Source: Sulfurihydrogenibium sp. YO3AOP1
GTDB taxonomy: Bacteria; Aquificota; Aquificia; Aquificales; Hydrogenothermaceae
DNA: 64,000 nt
Assembly (NCBI RefSeq): GCF_000020325.1
Contig: NC_010730.1
Coordinates: forward strand, 1,385,501-1,449,500
Reading direction: 5' to 3'
Shown: in pieces, positions 7,685 through 16,310 of the stretch
How positions within the stretch are numbered: position 1 is the first letter of the stretch
Layout: each line of letters starts with the position of its first letter
The notes under the pieces: model-generated
Databases searched by the model: none
Seen by the model: only the letters and a program-made list of their open reading frames with translations
Told to the model about the DNA's origin: nothing
Program-made: the position numbers and the translations under genes

Positions 7685-8962
7685 TCAAGATGGATATCTA
7701 ACTCTAATTTTTCCTGTCATGAGCTGTTGTAGTAGTGTTTTAAATAGGTTTTGCAGAGCTTCTTTTTTCTTTTCTTCTGCTTGGATTTTTTGGTCTATGG
7801 TTGTTAGAATGTTAGCTATTTTTTGTTGTTCGTCAAGGAGTGGGAGGGGGATTGGGATTTTATTTAGCTTAGAAGTATTTAGAGTATTTCCTTTTATCGC
7901 TTTGTCTTGCAAATTGGAGTAATCAACGGCTGGTAGATAGTAAAATAGAAACTCTTTTAAAACTTTATTTTCTTTTGGGTAGATTGAGATAATAGCCTCG
8001 TTATGGTAAGCATCCACGTTTAATATTGCTGTTCTTCCGATTGTTAACTTGAAACTCATTAATAACGTTCCTGCTGGAGTTAATTTCTCTTTGAATATTT
8101 CTTTATGTGCTTTTTCGGAAACCATCTCAGATGTATTGTTAATATATCGATTTTTCATATCTGAAATACTAACCCAATAATACTTTCCATTTGTCCAATA
8201 ATCTTTATTTTTTCTTGGCGAAGTTCTACCAATTTTGAAATTTACTATATCCCCAAACCTCACAACCTCCCAATGCTCTGGAATTAATCCGATTTCAGAC
8301 TCTTTTAATTTAACTTTATCAATCTCATCAACTACAACAGCTCCATATGTAAAAAGATGCTTCATCATAGACTTTTTAAGCTGTTTTGTAGCATTTATAA
8401 CTTTTTCTGTTTTTTCTATAGCATTTTGGACAGTAGAAAGAATATCAGCAATAGCTTTTTGCTCTTCAAGTGGTGGTAGGGGGATTGGGATTTGTTTAAA
8501 ATCGTGAGGTTTTATAATTTTTCTTCTATGGACTGTATTTGAAATAAACGGCTTAAATAAATTTAAGATAATAGGACTTCTTAATAAGTAATCTAAAAAA
8601 ATATAATAAGTTTTTTCTGGATACTTTAATTTCCATGTATAGTAAGCTGGGCTAACTGCACCCATTTCATATCTCCAAAGAAAAGCTATTACACCCTCAT
8701 TTATAGGAAATCCATAAACCAATTCACCTTTTCTAACAAGTTTATAATCTGATATATTCTGAGATGCAACTCTATGCTTAAATTTCCTATTTTGTTCAAT
8801 AAGTCCATCTTTACTTGTAATTGAAAGAACTACAATATTTTTAAAATCATAATTCTTGACTTTTTCATTCTTCTCTTCTAATATCTCTCCCAATCTCACA
8901 ACTTCCCAATCCTCTGGAATTAAACCTATCTCAGTTTCTTTAAACCCTTTACTCTCTTTCAT
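7685..8962 (-). CDS. hsdS: Type I restriction-modification specificity subunit (orphan)
   Basis: 425 residues with the two-fold layout of HsdS: two target-recognition domains and two conserved spacer helices. Each half opens with a near-identical segment (ETEIGLIPEDWEVVRLGEI and ESEIGLIPEHWEVVRFGDI) and closes with IPIPLPPLEEQKAIADIL or IPIPLPLLDEQQKIANIL followed by a coiled helix. HsdS picks the DNA site for the HsdM methylase and HsdR nuclease, but neither is present on either side. The gene sits between prfB and tyrA, 9 bases from tyrA and 57 from prfB. It may serve an RM system elsewhere or be a spare specificity cassette. The frame is intact. Confidence 0.9.
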   Translation of the reverse strand: MKESKGFKETEIGLIPEDWEVVRLGEILEEKNEKVKNYDFKNIVVLSITSKDGLIEQNRKFKHRVASQNISDYKLVRKGELVYGFPINEGVIAFLWRYEMGAVSPAYYTWKLKYPEKTYYIFLDYLLRSPIILNLFKPFISNTVHRRKIIKPHDFKQIPIPLPPLEEQKAIADILSTVQNAIEKTEKVINATKQLKKSMMKHLFTYGAVVVDEIDKVKLKESEIGLIPEHWEVVRFGDIVNFKIGRTSPRKNKDYWTNGKYYWVSISDMKNRYINNTSEMVSEKAHKEIFKEKLTPAGTLLMSFKLTIGRTAILNVDAYHNEAIISIYPKENKVLKEFLFYYLPAVDYSNLQDKAIKGNTLNTSKLNKIPIPLPLLDEQQKIANILTTIDQKIQAEEKKKEALQNLFKTLLQQLMTGKIRVRYPS

Positions 8963-8970
8963 TTCTAAAA

Positions 8971-9843
8971 CTAATCCAACGACATTCTCTTTTCTCTACT
9001 TTCTGACAAGATATTTAAAATCTCTTTCTCATCCTCTTTTTTGATAGCCTCTTTTAACCTTTCTAAGGATTTTTGAAAAACATCTATTGTATGTAAAACA
9101 TTTTCTTTATTTTCTAAGAATATATCCTTCCAAACCGTTGGTGAGCTTGCTGCTATTCTTGTAAAGTCTTTAAATCCTCCGCCCGGATATTTAAATAAAT
9201 CAATTCCTGTCTCTTTTGATAAATCTATCAAGCTATCAACAAGTGCAAAAGCTATTGCATGGGGCAGATGTGATACACTGGCAAAGACAAAATCATGTAA
9301 ATGTGGGTCCATTATTTCTGTTTTTGAGCCAATGTCCTTCCAAAACTTTTCAACCTTTTCTATTTTCTCTCTATCTTCTCCTACAGGAGTTAATATCAAT
9401 CTTGCATTTTTAAATAAATCATACTTTGCATTTTCTATGCCTTCTTTTTCTGTTCCTGCTATTGGATGGACTCCTACAAAAACATGTGGCTTTAGTATCT
9501 CATACAATCTTAGTACCAAATCACCTTTTACACTGCCAACATCAGATACAACTGTATCATCTTTCAAAAAAGGTTTTATTTTTAATGCTATGCTTTCAAA
9601 GGTTTTAACAGGTGTTGATAAAACTACAAAATCTATATTTTCCCAAGGAATCTTTTCATAAAAATCATAACCTTCATCGATTGCTTTAAGCTCTAATGCT
9701 TTCTCTATTCTGTTTTTATTTAAATCAAACCCGTAGATTTTGCCTTTATAACCTTCTTTTCTTAATGCTAAGGCTAAAGAACCTCCAATTAGTCCAAGAC
9801 CAATGATTAAAATTCCCTTAAATCCACCAAAATCTTTTTCCAC
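8971..9843 (-). CDS. tyrA: Prephenate dehydrogenase
   Basis: 290 residues. It oxidises prephenate to 4-hydroxyphenylpyruvate with NAD+ in tyrosine synthesis. The dinucleotide-binding GLGLIGGSLALALR is at residues 16-29. VLSTPVKTF, SDVGSVKG and GVHPIAGTEKEGIENA (active-site histidine) follow. The helical dimerisation half contains ASVSHLPHAIAFAL with the catalytic histidine. The length matches the dehydrogenase-only form found in Aquifex, with no chorismate mutase or ACT domain. It ends 9 bases before the hsdS start and begins 12 bases after the stress-protein gene. Confidence 0.93.
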   Translation of the reverse strand: MEKDFGGFKGILIIGLGLIGGSLALALRKEGYKGKIYGFDLNKNRIEKALELKAIDEGYDFYEKIPWENIDFVVLSTPVKTFESIALKIKPFLKDDTVVSDVGSVKGDLVLRLYEILKPHVFVGVHPIAGTEKEGIENAKYDLFKNARLILTPVGEDREKIEKVEKFWKDIGSKTEIMDPHLHDFVFASVSHLPHAIAFALVDSLIDLSKETGIDLFKYPGGGFKDFTRIAASSPTVWKDIFLENKENVLHTIDVFQKSLERLKEAIKKEDEKEILNILSESREKRMSLD

Positions 9844-9854
9844 TGTATCACCTC

Positions 9855-10700
9855 TTACTTAACAAGCAATACGGGGACAGGAGACCTTGACATTATATAG
9901 TTTGTTGTACTTCCAAGAATAAGCTCTTTAACGACACTTTCACCAAACGCACCCATTACAATAAGGTCAAGATTGTCTTTATTTGTGGTTATGTATTCAT
10001 CTAATACATCTTCCGGTAAGCCGTATTTATCAATGAATTCAAACGGAACTTCAAGAATAGACTCAAGCCTTTCTTTAAAGCTTTCTGCTAATGGTTGGTC
10101 TTCTACTTTATCCTTAAACACAGAGATAACTTTTACATTTGTTTGTAATGTTTTTGCTAAATAGTTTACATAGATTGCAGCATGGACTGATTTTTCTCTT
10201 CCATCAAATGCAAGTAAAATATTTTTTATTTCTCTAAATTCTGGTGGTGTTACCATCACTGGGCAGTGTGCTTTTCTTGCTACTGCTTCAGCTGTAGAGC
10301 CAAGGAAAAGTGGAGCAAATCCTGCATGCTCACCTTTCTTTCCAACTATCAATATATCCTCCGGGTCAGCCATGTTAATAAGCTCATCTACAACCACGCC
10401 ATAAGCTGATGCAATAGAACAATCACCGCCTTCTTCTCTACATCTTACAGCAAATTCATCTAAAATTGCATCTGCTTTTGCATCAAGAACTTCTTTTATT
10501 TTAGCTGTTAAATCTCCGTAAACAGTAAAACCAAGACCGCCTGCTATATCTGATAAGAAAGGTCCTTCTAATAGTCTTATATCAATGATATGAATACCTA
10601 CAACCGGTCTTTTTAATTTTTTTGACAGATAAATTCCGTATTCTCCTGCTACTTTACTAATTTTTGAACCATCTAATCCAACAAGAATTCTGCCAATCAT
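9855..10700 (-). CDS. Tandem universal stress protein (two UspA domains)
   Basis: About 281 residues from the ATG at 10700, chosen because GGAGAGG (10708-10714) lies 7 bases upstream. A longer frame to 10733 would overlap the transporter gene and has no such site. Two UspA domains lie in tandem. The first opens RILVGLDGSK and carries GKKGEHAGFAPLFLGSTAEAV. The second opens NILLAFDGREKS and carries VMGAFGESVVKELILGSTTNYIMSRSPVPVLLVK. The G-2x-G-9x-G(S/T) ATP-binding pattern is seen in both. The cellular role is unknown beyond stress association. It is co-transcribed with the CDF transporter just upstream. Confidence 0.85.
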   Translation of the reverse strand: MIGRILVGLDGSKISKVAGEYGIYLSKKLKRPVVGIHIIDIRLLEGPFLSDIAGGLGFTVYGDLTAKIKEVLDAKADAILDEFAVRCREEGGDCSIASAYGVVVDELINMADPEDILIVGKKGEHAGFAPLFLGSTAEAVARKAHCPVMVTPPEFREIKNILLAFDGREKSVHAAIYVNYLAKTLQTNVKVISVFKDKVEDQPLAESFKERLESILEVPFEFIDKYGLPEDVLDEYITTNKDNLDLIVMGAFGESVVKELILGSTTNYIMSRSPVPVLLVK

Positions 10701-10702
10701 GA

Positions 10703-11893
10703 CTATACCTCTCCTTTTATAAATTCTTTCCAAGATTTTACCACTTCATTGACTGATTCATCTACTTTATTTTTTTCTGTTTCCCATACCATGATACTAC
10801 TTTTTGATAGTAAAAATCTTACTTTAAAATCAAGTGGATGATTTTTTGATACTAAAACATCTAATCCAAGCTTTGAAAGAAGTTTAGATAGACTGCTTTC
10901 TTCTATGGTTATATTATAACTGCTAAGAATTTCTAAATCTTGGCTAATATCGTAAATGCATACGACTCTTGCTGTTTCAAAATCTTTTATGTTTTGATTT
11001 TCATCACATAAAACGCCTATTCTTAAACCTTCCTGTCTTGCCGGTTCGTAATGTATTACGACAGATTCTATGTTTTGTATTTTTTGTTTTATCTCCTCTG
11101 CAATTTCATCAACGATTCTGTGTGCCTCTCTAAGAGACATATTATGAAGAAGTATTTCTGCTTCAACAAATTTATAACTTCCCGCAGTTCTTCCTTTTAT
11201 TTCTTTTATATCAACTACTGCCGGATTTTTAAGAATTAAATTTTTGATTTTATTAAGCTCATCTAAGTCTAATGAATAATCAAGCAAAACTTTTATTGAA
11301 TCTTTTAAAATTTCAAATCCGCTTTTAAAAATAAATACAGATACGATTGCTGCTGCATACTTATCTAAGTTATAACCAAAATAAACACTGATTAGACCTA
11401 TCAAAACTATAATGGAAGAAAGAAAGTCAGCCCAAATATGCTCAGCATCTGCAACAAGAACAGGAGAGTTTAGTTTTTCACCGGCTTTCTTTTCGAATCT
11501 TGAATAGAAAAATGTTAAAACCATCGCAATCAACATAACAATGATTGCATACTCTGGATTTTTTACTTGATGGCTTTCATGTGATAAAAATGCTTCTTTA
11601 AGTATTTCATAAGCTGCAAAGAATAAGAAAAAAGATATTATTACAGCTGCTATGTTTTCTACTTTATAAAGACCGTAGGGAAAATCTTTTGATTTTTTTG
11701 CTGTAATCTTTACGCTGATAAATGATATAACAGATGCTATGAGGTCAGAAAAAGAGTGGATAGCCTCAGCAATAAGCCCAAGACTATTTGTGATAAGTCC
11801 AACAACAAGTTTTAAAATCGATAAAAAAAGATTTAAAGTTAGAGAGCCAAGTATCCAACGCTCTTTTAAGGTTTGGTGATGATTGTTATTCAT
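10703..11893 (-). CDS. Cation diffusion facilitator with C-terminal FeMo-cofactor-type domain
   Basis: 396 residues. The N-terminal 210 residues are a six-helix CDF exporter of divalent metals (Zn, Fe, Co or similar). The metal-site helices read EAIHSFSDLIASV and VADAEHIWADFLSSI, with histidine in place of one of the usual aspartates in each. A cytoplasmic dimerisation domain follows (VVDIKEIKGRTAGSYKFVEAEILL...VVIHYEPA). From about residue 290 there is an extra domain (LRIGVLCDENQNIKDFETARVVCIYDI...) resembling the dinitrogenase iron-molybdenum cofactor-binding fold. It may sense or chaperone metal. Its stop lies 3 bases before the stress-protein start. Confidence 0.85.
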   Translation of the reverse strand: MNNNHHQTLKERWILGSLTLNLFLSILKLVVGLITNSLGLIAEAIHSFSDLIASVISFISVKITAKKSKDFPYGLYKVENIAAVIISFFLFFAAYEILKEAFLSHESHQVKNPEYAIIVMLIAMVLTFFYSRFEKKAGEKLNSPVLVADAEHIWADFLSSIIVLIGLISVYFGYNLDKYAAAIVSVFIFKSGFEILKDSIKVLLDYSLDLDELNKIKNLILKNPAVVDIKEIKGRTAGSYKFVEAEILLHNMSLREAHRIVDEIAEEIKQKIQNIESVVIHYEPARQEGLRIGVLCDENQNIKDFETARVVCIYDISQDLEILSSYNITIEESSLSKLLSKLGLDVLVSKNHPLDFKVRFLLSKSSIMVWETEKNKVDESVNEVVKSWKEFIKGEV

Positions 11894-11911
11894 TTTCTAA
11901 TTTTTTACCTC

Positions 11912-13042
11912 TTACTTCTTACACGCTTTAATCAAATTGTAAAATTCATCAAAAATATAGAATGAGTCATGAGGTCCCGGTGCTGCTTCCGGATGATGCT
12001 GGATTGAAAATACAGGATAATTTTTATGTCTCATTCCTTCTACTGTGTTATCATTTAAGTTAATATGGGTAATTTCAACATCTTGAGGGAGTTTAGATTC
12101 ATCCGTTGCGTAGTTGTGGTTTTGTGCTGTAATTTCAACTTTTCCTGTTTTTAGATTTTTGACTGGATGGTTTCCACCATGATGACCAAATTCAAGCTTA
12201 TAAGTTCTACTTCCAAAAGCCCAAGATAAAAGCTGATGTCCAAGACATATACCAAAAATTGGCTTTTCTGAAGCAATAAGTTTTTTTATCTGCTGTATTT
12301 GATAGGTTAAAATCGCCGGGTCTCCCGGTCCATTTGATAAGAAAATTCCATCCGGATTTATGCTTAACACCTCTTCTGCTGAAACGTTGTGAGGAAAACA
12401 TATTAGCTCTAAATTTCTATCGGCAAGAAGTCTTAAAATATCTTTTTTAACGCCATAGTCTATTACTGCAACTTTATAATGAAATTCTGTTTGCTCCGTA
12501 TAACCTTCTGGCCATTTCCAACTTTTTTGAGTCCATCTATAAACTTTTGATGTTGATACTTCCTTAACTAAATTTAGCTCTGAAATATCCGGAATGCTTC
12601 TTGCTTTTCTTACTGCTTCTTGGGGTGAAATATCACCAATGCCGATGTATCCTTTCATTACTCCGTAGTCTCTTAAAACTCTAACTACAGCTCTTGTATC
12701 TACGCCAAAAATTCCAATTACGTTGCTTTCTTCCAAGTACTCTTTTAAGCTTTTTTTTGCTCTATAATTTGAATAAATAGCAGGGACATCCTTTACAACA
12801 AAGCCATTAACCCAAACTCTGTCAGATTGACTGTCTTCGTCGTTTATCCCGTAGTTTCCAATTTCTGCACCTGTCATAACTACAATTTGACCTTTGTAAG
12901 ATGGGTCTGTTAAGATTTCTTGATATCCTGTCATTGATGTATTAAAGATTACTTCTCCGTCTGTTTCTTTTAATTTAAAGCCGGAAAATGCATAACCATA
13001 GAAAAAATGACCATCTTCAAGTGCTAAAATCGCTCTTTCCAT
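11912..13042 (-). CDS. carA: Carbamoyl-phosphate synthase small subunit
   Basis: 376 residues. It is the glutaminase subunit that feeds ammonia to CarB for carbamoyl phosphate, serving arginine and pyrimidine synthesis. The N-terminal small-subunit domain reads LEDGHFFYGYAFSG and FNTSMTGYQEILTDPSY. The class I amidotransferase domain has the nucleophile cysteine in FGICLGHQLLS and the histidine/glutamate pair in FSIQHHPEAAPGP. carB is not in the window. It is 18 bases upstream of the CDF gene, probably in the same transcript. Confidence 0.95.
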   Translation of the reverse strand: MERAILALEDGHFFYGYAFSGFKLKETDGEVIFNTSMTGYQEILTDPSYKGQIVVMTGAEIGNYGINDEDSQSDRVWVNGFVVKDVPAIYSNYRAKKSLKEYLEESNVIGIFGVDTRAVVRVLRDYGVMKGYIGIGDISPQEAVRKARSIPDISELNLVKEVSTSKVYRWTQKSWKWPEGYTEQTEFHYKVAVIDYGVKKDILRLLADRNLELICFPHNVSAEEVLSINPDGIFLSNGPGDPAILTYQIQQIKKLIASEKPIFGICLGHQLLSWAFGSRTYKLEFGHHGGNHPVKNLKTGKVEITAQNHNYATDESKLPQDVEITHINLNDNTVEGMRHKNYPVFSIQHHPEAAPGPHDSFYIFDEFYNLIKACKK

Positions 13043-13355
13043 TAAACAACCTCAATCATTTTAAGATAATATTTTATCATGTTAGGATGTGGAAATGTAA
13101 ATTGACTTTAAGGATGTTCTAAAATTTTAGCAAGTTTATCTTCATTACGTCATCTTGAGGATTTTAGTCCAAAGGTTCTCCTCTTTTAAAAAGTGAGGAG
13201 GCAAAAAAGTGAGAAGTAATATTTAGAAAGGTAGGAGATTCTTCACTAACGCTCAGAATGACGAATATGAGGACTGTTAACGTATGGCTTTCACTTTCTT
13301 TGTCATCGTATATTAAATATACTAAAAATTTTTTAAACTATAAGAGAATAAGTTT

Positions 13356-13361
13356 TATAAT
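13356..13361 (+). promoter_or_regulatory. Likely -10 box for bridge RNA and transposase
   Basis: TATAAT lies about 28 bases before the first stem of the structured RNA, with an AT-rich TTTAAA-type -35 near 13332. The identical sequence is present upstream of copy 2 (39514-39519). This would produce one transcript covering the RNA and the transposase. No terminator is visible between the two. Confidence 0.4.
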
Positions 13362-13388
13362 AATTATAGACATGGGAGAAAAAAAGAA

Positions 13389-13528
13389 GGACAGATCAAG
13401 TTTCTGTCATTGGTCTTTTAAGACCGATCAGGATGTTTTAGACTGTCCTTCCTCTACTTCCTAAAACCTGAATCAGAACATTAGGCTTTTAAGCCTGTAT
13501 TTAACTACGATGATAGGTTATCAGGAAG
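13389..13528 (+). ncRNA. Bridge RNA of IS110 copy 1 (predicted)
   Basis: Two stem-loops in a row have the layout of an IS110 bridge RNA. Target loop: outer stem GGACAG (13389-13394) with CTGTCC (13443-13448); left guide TGTCAT (13405-13410); inner hairpin GGTCTT/AAGACC (13412-13425); right guide TCAGGATG (13428-13435). Donor loop: outer stem CTTCCT (13457-13462) with AGGAAG (13523-13528), plus ACCT/AGGT; left guide AGAACAT (13475-13481); inner hairpin AGGCTT/AAGCCT (13483-13496); right guide TACGATG (13506-13512). The target guides equal one strand of TGTCAT and the other strand of CATCCTGA in the REP site. The donor guides equal the element's own right end (AGAACAT, 15871-15877) and the complement of its left end (CATCGTA, 13304-13310). 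The exact RNA ends are not known. Confidence 0.85.
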
Positions 13529-14030
13529 TTTCTTTCATGTCAAGTATTTTATGAAAGGAGGTACTATTATGAACAGCTACAAAATTGTTATAGGAGTTGA
13601 TGTATCTAAAAACTCATTCACTGCTACAGTTTTGTATGATAACAAGAAAGAAACTTTTGAAGTTAAATCTGACCCGGTTGAGTTTGAAATGAAAATAAAG
13701 CCTTACCTTAAGAAGTTTAAAAAGTCAGATATGCTTATCATAATGGAACATACGGGAGTTTACCATTTAAAGCTTGCTAATTATCTGTATGAAAATGGTT
13801 ATAAAGTAGCAGTAGTAAATCCATTTTCAATAAAGAAATTTATGGAAGCTAAAATGACAAGAGTTAAAACAGATAAAGCTGATTCATTCTTTATAGCAGA
13901 GTATGGAAGAACGTTTTTCGATGGAGAGCTTTATAAACCAAAATCAGATGTAGAAAAAGAAATAGAAGTAAAACTAAAGATATTGGAAGACTTACAACAG
14001 CAGCTTACAATGCTAAGAAACAAAAGAGAA

Positions 14031-15327
14031 GAGACTTGTCAATAATTTTGTGTCTGGATTGAAAACTTTTTATTAAACAATTGTAAAATTTCATAAGAGA
14101 CTCCTTTAAAAGCAGGTATAGGCTTTTTCCATTTTCCATTCTTTAAATTGTCTCTTTGTATAAGCAGATTTATCTCAAGAATGTCCACAGATTGAAAATA
14201 TCCACCTAAATTTATTCTTACCTTTTCTATCATGCTATTAACACTTTCAACTGGATTTGTTGTGTATATGTGCTTTCTTAGATTTTCTGGATATTTTAAA
14301 AAACATAAGTATCTCTCTTTGTTAGATTGAATATGTTTTATAAAGCTTGGATATTTAGACTTAAATCTACCGCATAAATCATCTAATTTTTCTAATCCAT
14401 CTTCATAATCTAAGCTGTTTTCTTTTATGTTTTTCAGTTCTTTGTTAAATACTTGTGAATCTTCTTTATCCATCTGATTTCTAACGTTTCTTTGTAAATG
14501 GACTAAACATAGCTGATGGTCTGTATAAGGAAATAGTGTTTCTATGGCTTTTGTTATCCCAGGAAAATCATCACTTACTATAAGCATTACCCTTTTTAGT
14601 CCTCTATCTATTAAATCATTGAATACTTTTATCCAGTCTGCTTTGTTTTCACTACTGAAAAATGTGTAAAATCCAAATATATCTTTATTTCCTTGTAAAT
14701 CTATTCCAAGAACTACATAGACAGAAGCCTTTCTGATTTTGTTTTTCTCTTTTATATCACAGTGATATGCGTCTATATACAGTACAAATGCATCCGATGG
14801 AAGCTCTCTTGTTTTAAAATCATTAAGTCTTTCTATAAGCTGTTTTTTGATTGCATCCATATGTTGTTTTGAGTAGTTTAAGCCCAAGCTTTTTAATGTA
14901 GAATCTATCTTGCTTTCTGAGTATCCATTGGATACCAAACTCATAAGAAGGTCTATATAATCTTCATTAACTCTTTTATAAGGGTCAGGTAATATTTGTG
15001 GTCTAAATTTACCCTTTCTATCTCTTGGGACATTTATGTTAAGCTTGAAAGAACCAGTATTTAGGCTTCTTTCATAATATCCGTTTGCTTTGTTGTCTTC
15101 ATCATTTTCAAGGAAGAAATTTCTTTCCTGATTCATAATCAGTTCCACAACAGATTCTAAAAGCTTTCTTATACCTATCTTTTCTTCTTGAGTTGTTATA
15201 CCGTTTGGGAAAAGTTCTTTTACTAATTCTTCGGTAGATCTGTCTAATATTTTTTCAAAGTATTCTTTCTTATCCATTACTACTCCTCCTTATAATTTTA
15301 TTTAGACACAACATTATTTTAACTCCC
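14031..15327 (-). mobile_element. IS256-family insertion sequence
   Basis: The 1297-bp element lies inside the IS110 transposase gene and is flanked by the 8-bp direct repeat AAAGAGAA (14023-14030 and 15328-15335), the duplication size expected for IS256. Imperfect terminal inverted repeats of about 24 bp share AATAATnTTGTGTCT at positions 14041-14055 and, on the other strand, 15303-15317. It carries a single intact transposase gene on the minus strand. Because its frame and ends are whole, the insertion may be fairly recent. Confidence 0.9.
14039..15277 (-). CDS. IS256/Mutator-type transposase
   Basis: 412 residues, normal for the family. The DDE triad lies in VLYIDAYHCDI (about residue 168), MLIVSDDFPGI (about 230) and TTNPVESVNSMIEKVR (about 340). 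HQLCLVHLQRNVRNQM is the typical C/H-rich signature before the insertion domain. An N-terminal helical domain with NPRD-like NVPRDRKGKFRPQILP is present. It cuts and pastes the element that has broken IS110 copy 1. The stop lies 8 bases from the element's end. The frame is intact. Confidence 0.95.
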   Translation of the reverse strand: MDKKEYFEKILDRSTEELVKELFPNGITTQEEKIGIRKLLESVVELIMNQERNFFLENDEDNKANGYYERSLNTGSFKLNINVPRDRKGKFRPQILPDPYKRVNEDYIDLLMSLVSNGYSESKIDSTLKSLGLNYSKQHMDAIKKQLIERLNDFKTRELPSDAFVLYIDAYHCDIKEKNKIRKASVYVVLGIDLQGNKDIFGFYTFFSSENKADWIKVFNDLIDRGLKRVMLIVSDDFPGITKAIETLFPYTDHQLCLVHLQRNVRNQMDKEDSQVFNKELKNIKENSLDYEDGLEKLDDLCGRFKSKYPSFIKHIQSNKERYLCFLKYPENLRKHIYTTNPVESVNSMIEKVRINLGGYFQSVDILEINLLIQRDNLKNGKWKKPIPAFKGVSYEILQLFNKKFSIQTQNY

Positions 15328-16050
15328 AAAGAGAATCATTAAGTCATGTACCAATGAAAAAATTGAAAGAGAATTTAGAATATTACGATGAGCTAATTAG
15401 AAAAATAGAAAAAAACATAAAAGAACTTGAGAAAGAGATAAAAGAATTGTCTAAGAAGAATTATCAAGAGGAATACAAACTTTTAAAAAGCATACCTGGT
15501 ATAAGTGATAGGACTATAGGAATGATAATATCAGTATATGGAAATTTTGAAAGATTTAAGAGTGTAAAAGATATATCGAGTTTTATAGGAATCAGTCCAA
15601 GCCCATATGAAAGTGCAGCATGTGTAAAGAAAAGTGGCTGGATAAAGAAGATGGGAAATCCATATGCAAGGAAAATATTATACATGGCAGCATTATCAGC
15701 AATAAGGTTTAACAAATACTGCAGAGAATTATACGAAAGATTAGTAAGTAAAGGTAAGGCTAAAAAGTTAGCATTAGTGGCTGTAGCACATAAGTTATTA
15801 AGGCAAGCATATGGTGTATTAAAAAGCAGAAGACCATTTGATGAAAATTTTTGTACTTGACATTTAACATAGAACATCCTGAGGACCTTAGTCCGAAGGA
15901 TTTCTTTTTTTAAAAACCGGGAAAATAAGAAGTGAGATGTAAAAAAGGGAGATGATTCTTCGCTTATGCTTAGAAGGACGATCAGAAAGTCAATTAATTT
16001 TTTGACTTAATCAAAATTTTAAAGCACTCTCAAATATACTCAAAAAAGAT

Positions 16051-16310
16051 TTACAAACTTTCTAACTTTTCTACAACCTCGTCTAAATTTTGACTTCTTC
16101 CGATTAATCTTAAAATCTGTCTTAAAGTATCTATATTGTTTGTTTTATTAATCTTTTCTACTATTGTCTCATCAACCGCTCCAAACCTAACATCCATTAG
16201 GTTTATTATATTCTCTCTTAAAGTTTCTAATTTACCGTCCAATTTCCATTTTCTGTTAAAGTCATCATCTTTTTATCAAGTCCTGATACTTCTTTTAATA
16301 CTTCTCACTT
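16051..16310 (-). pseudogene. Remnant of an Rpn/PD-(D/E)XK-type transposase-like nuclease
   Basis: Only the C-terminal part remains. One frame reads EVLKEVSGLDKKMMTLTE and then runs into a stop at about 16230. Another gives KLETLRENIINLMDVRFGAVDETIVEKINKTNNIDTLRQILRLI, typical of the DUF4351-like tail of recombination-promoting nuclease (Rpn) proteins. The two pieces join only with a frameshift near 16250. The N-terminal nuclease domain is missing, replaced by recR on the left of the reading direction. A TTG start at 16242 without a good ribosome-binding site is unlikely to be used. Confidence 0.55.

Larger units (their letters stand above)
13569..15860 (+). pseudogene. IS110-family transposase, interrupted
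   Basis: The start at 13569 has AAGGAGG (13555-13561) upstream. The N-terminal 154 residues (13569-14030) are nearly identical to the intact copy and include the RuvC-like residues D11, E60, D102 and D105. The IS256-type element then interrupts the gene, and translation ends after a few foreign codons at 14045. The C-terminal half resumes at 15336 (from PMKKLKENLEYY) and runs to 15860, including the SPYESAA region with candidate catalytic serines. A few bases after the insertion differ from copy 2, so the copies have diverged slightly. Confidence 0.92.
13304..15877 (+). mobile_element. IS110-family element, copy 1, disrupted by an IS256-family insertion
   Basis: Limits were found by comparing it with the intact copy at 39462-40730: the two agree from TGTCATCGTATATTAAATATAC (left) to AACATnnAACATCCTGAGG (right). 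The flanks on both sides are halves of one REP sequence, TGTCAT and CATCCTGAGGAC, sharing CAT(C), which should contain the recombination core. There are no long terminal inverted repeats and no conventional target duplication, as expected for IS110. The left end holds about 265 non-coding bases with a structured RNA, followed by the transposase gene. The element is split by 1297 bp of IS256-type DNA plus an 8-bp duplication, so this copy can no longer make its recombinase. Confidence 0.88.
13110..16031. repeat. REP cassette, family B (copy 1), carrying the IS110/IS256 nest
   Basis: The left end reads AGGATGTTCTAAAATTTT (13111-13128) and the right end AAAATTTTAAAGCACTCTC (about 16013-16031), imperfect inverted repeats of each other. 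Outside, AAATTGACTT (13099-13108) and AAATATACTC (16032-16041) agree at 7 of 10 positions, a worn target duplication. The cassette holds REP arms at about 13150-13180, 13234-13261, 15875-15905 and 15955-15982. The IS110 copy is inserted between a TGTCAT and the remaining CATCCTGAGGAC half of one REP unit. The interval between carA and the IS transposase contains only this cassette and the IS left end. Confidence 0.6.

Noticed and set aside
13258-13464. 68-codon open frame upstream of IS110 copy 1 (and its twin at 39416-39622)
   Set aside because: It lies across the predicted bridge RNA, has no ribosome-binding site, and its conserved part ends within the RNA stem. The conservation is explained by the RNA.
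15464-15877. 137-codon minus-strand frame opposite the IS110 transposase (also 40317-40730)
   Set aside because: It is a mirror of the transposase coding strand with no start signals. Identity in both copies merely follows from the element.
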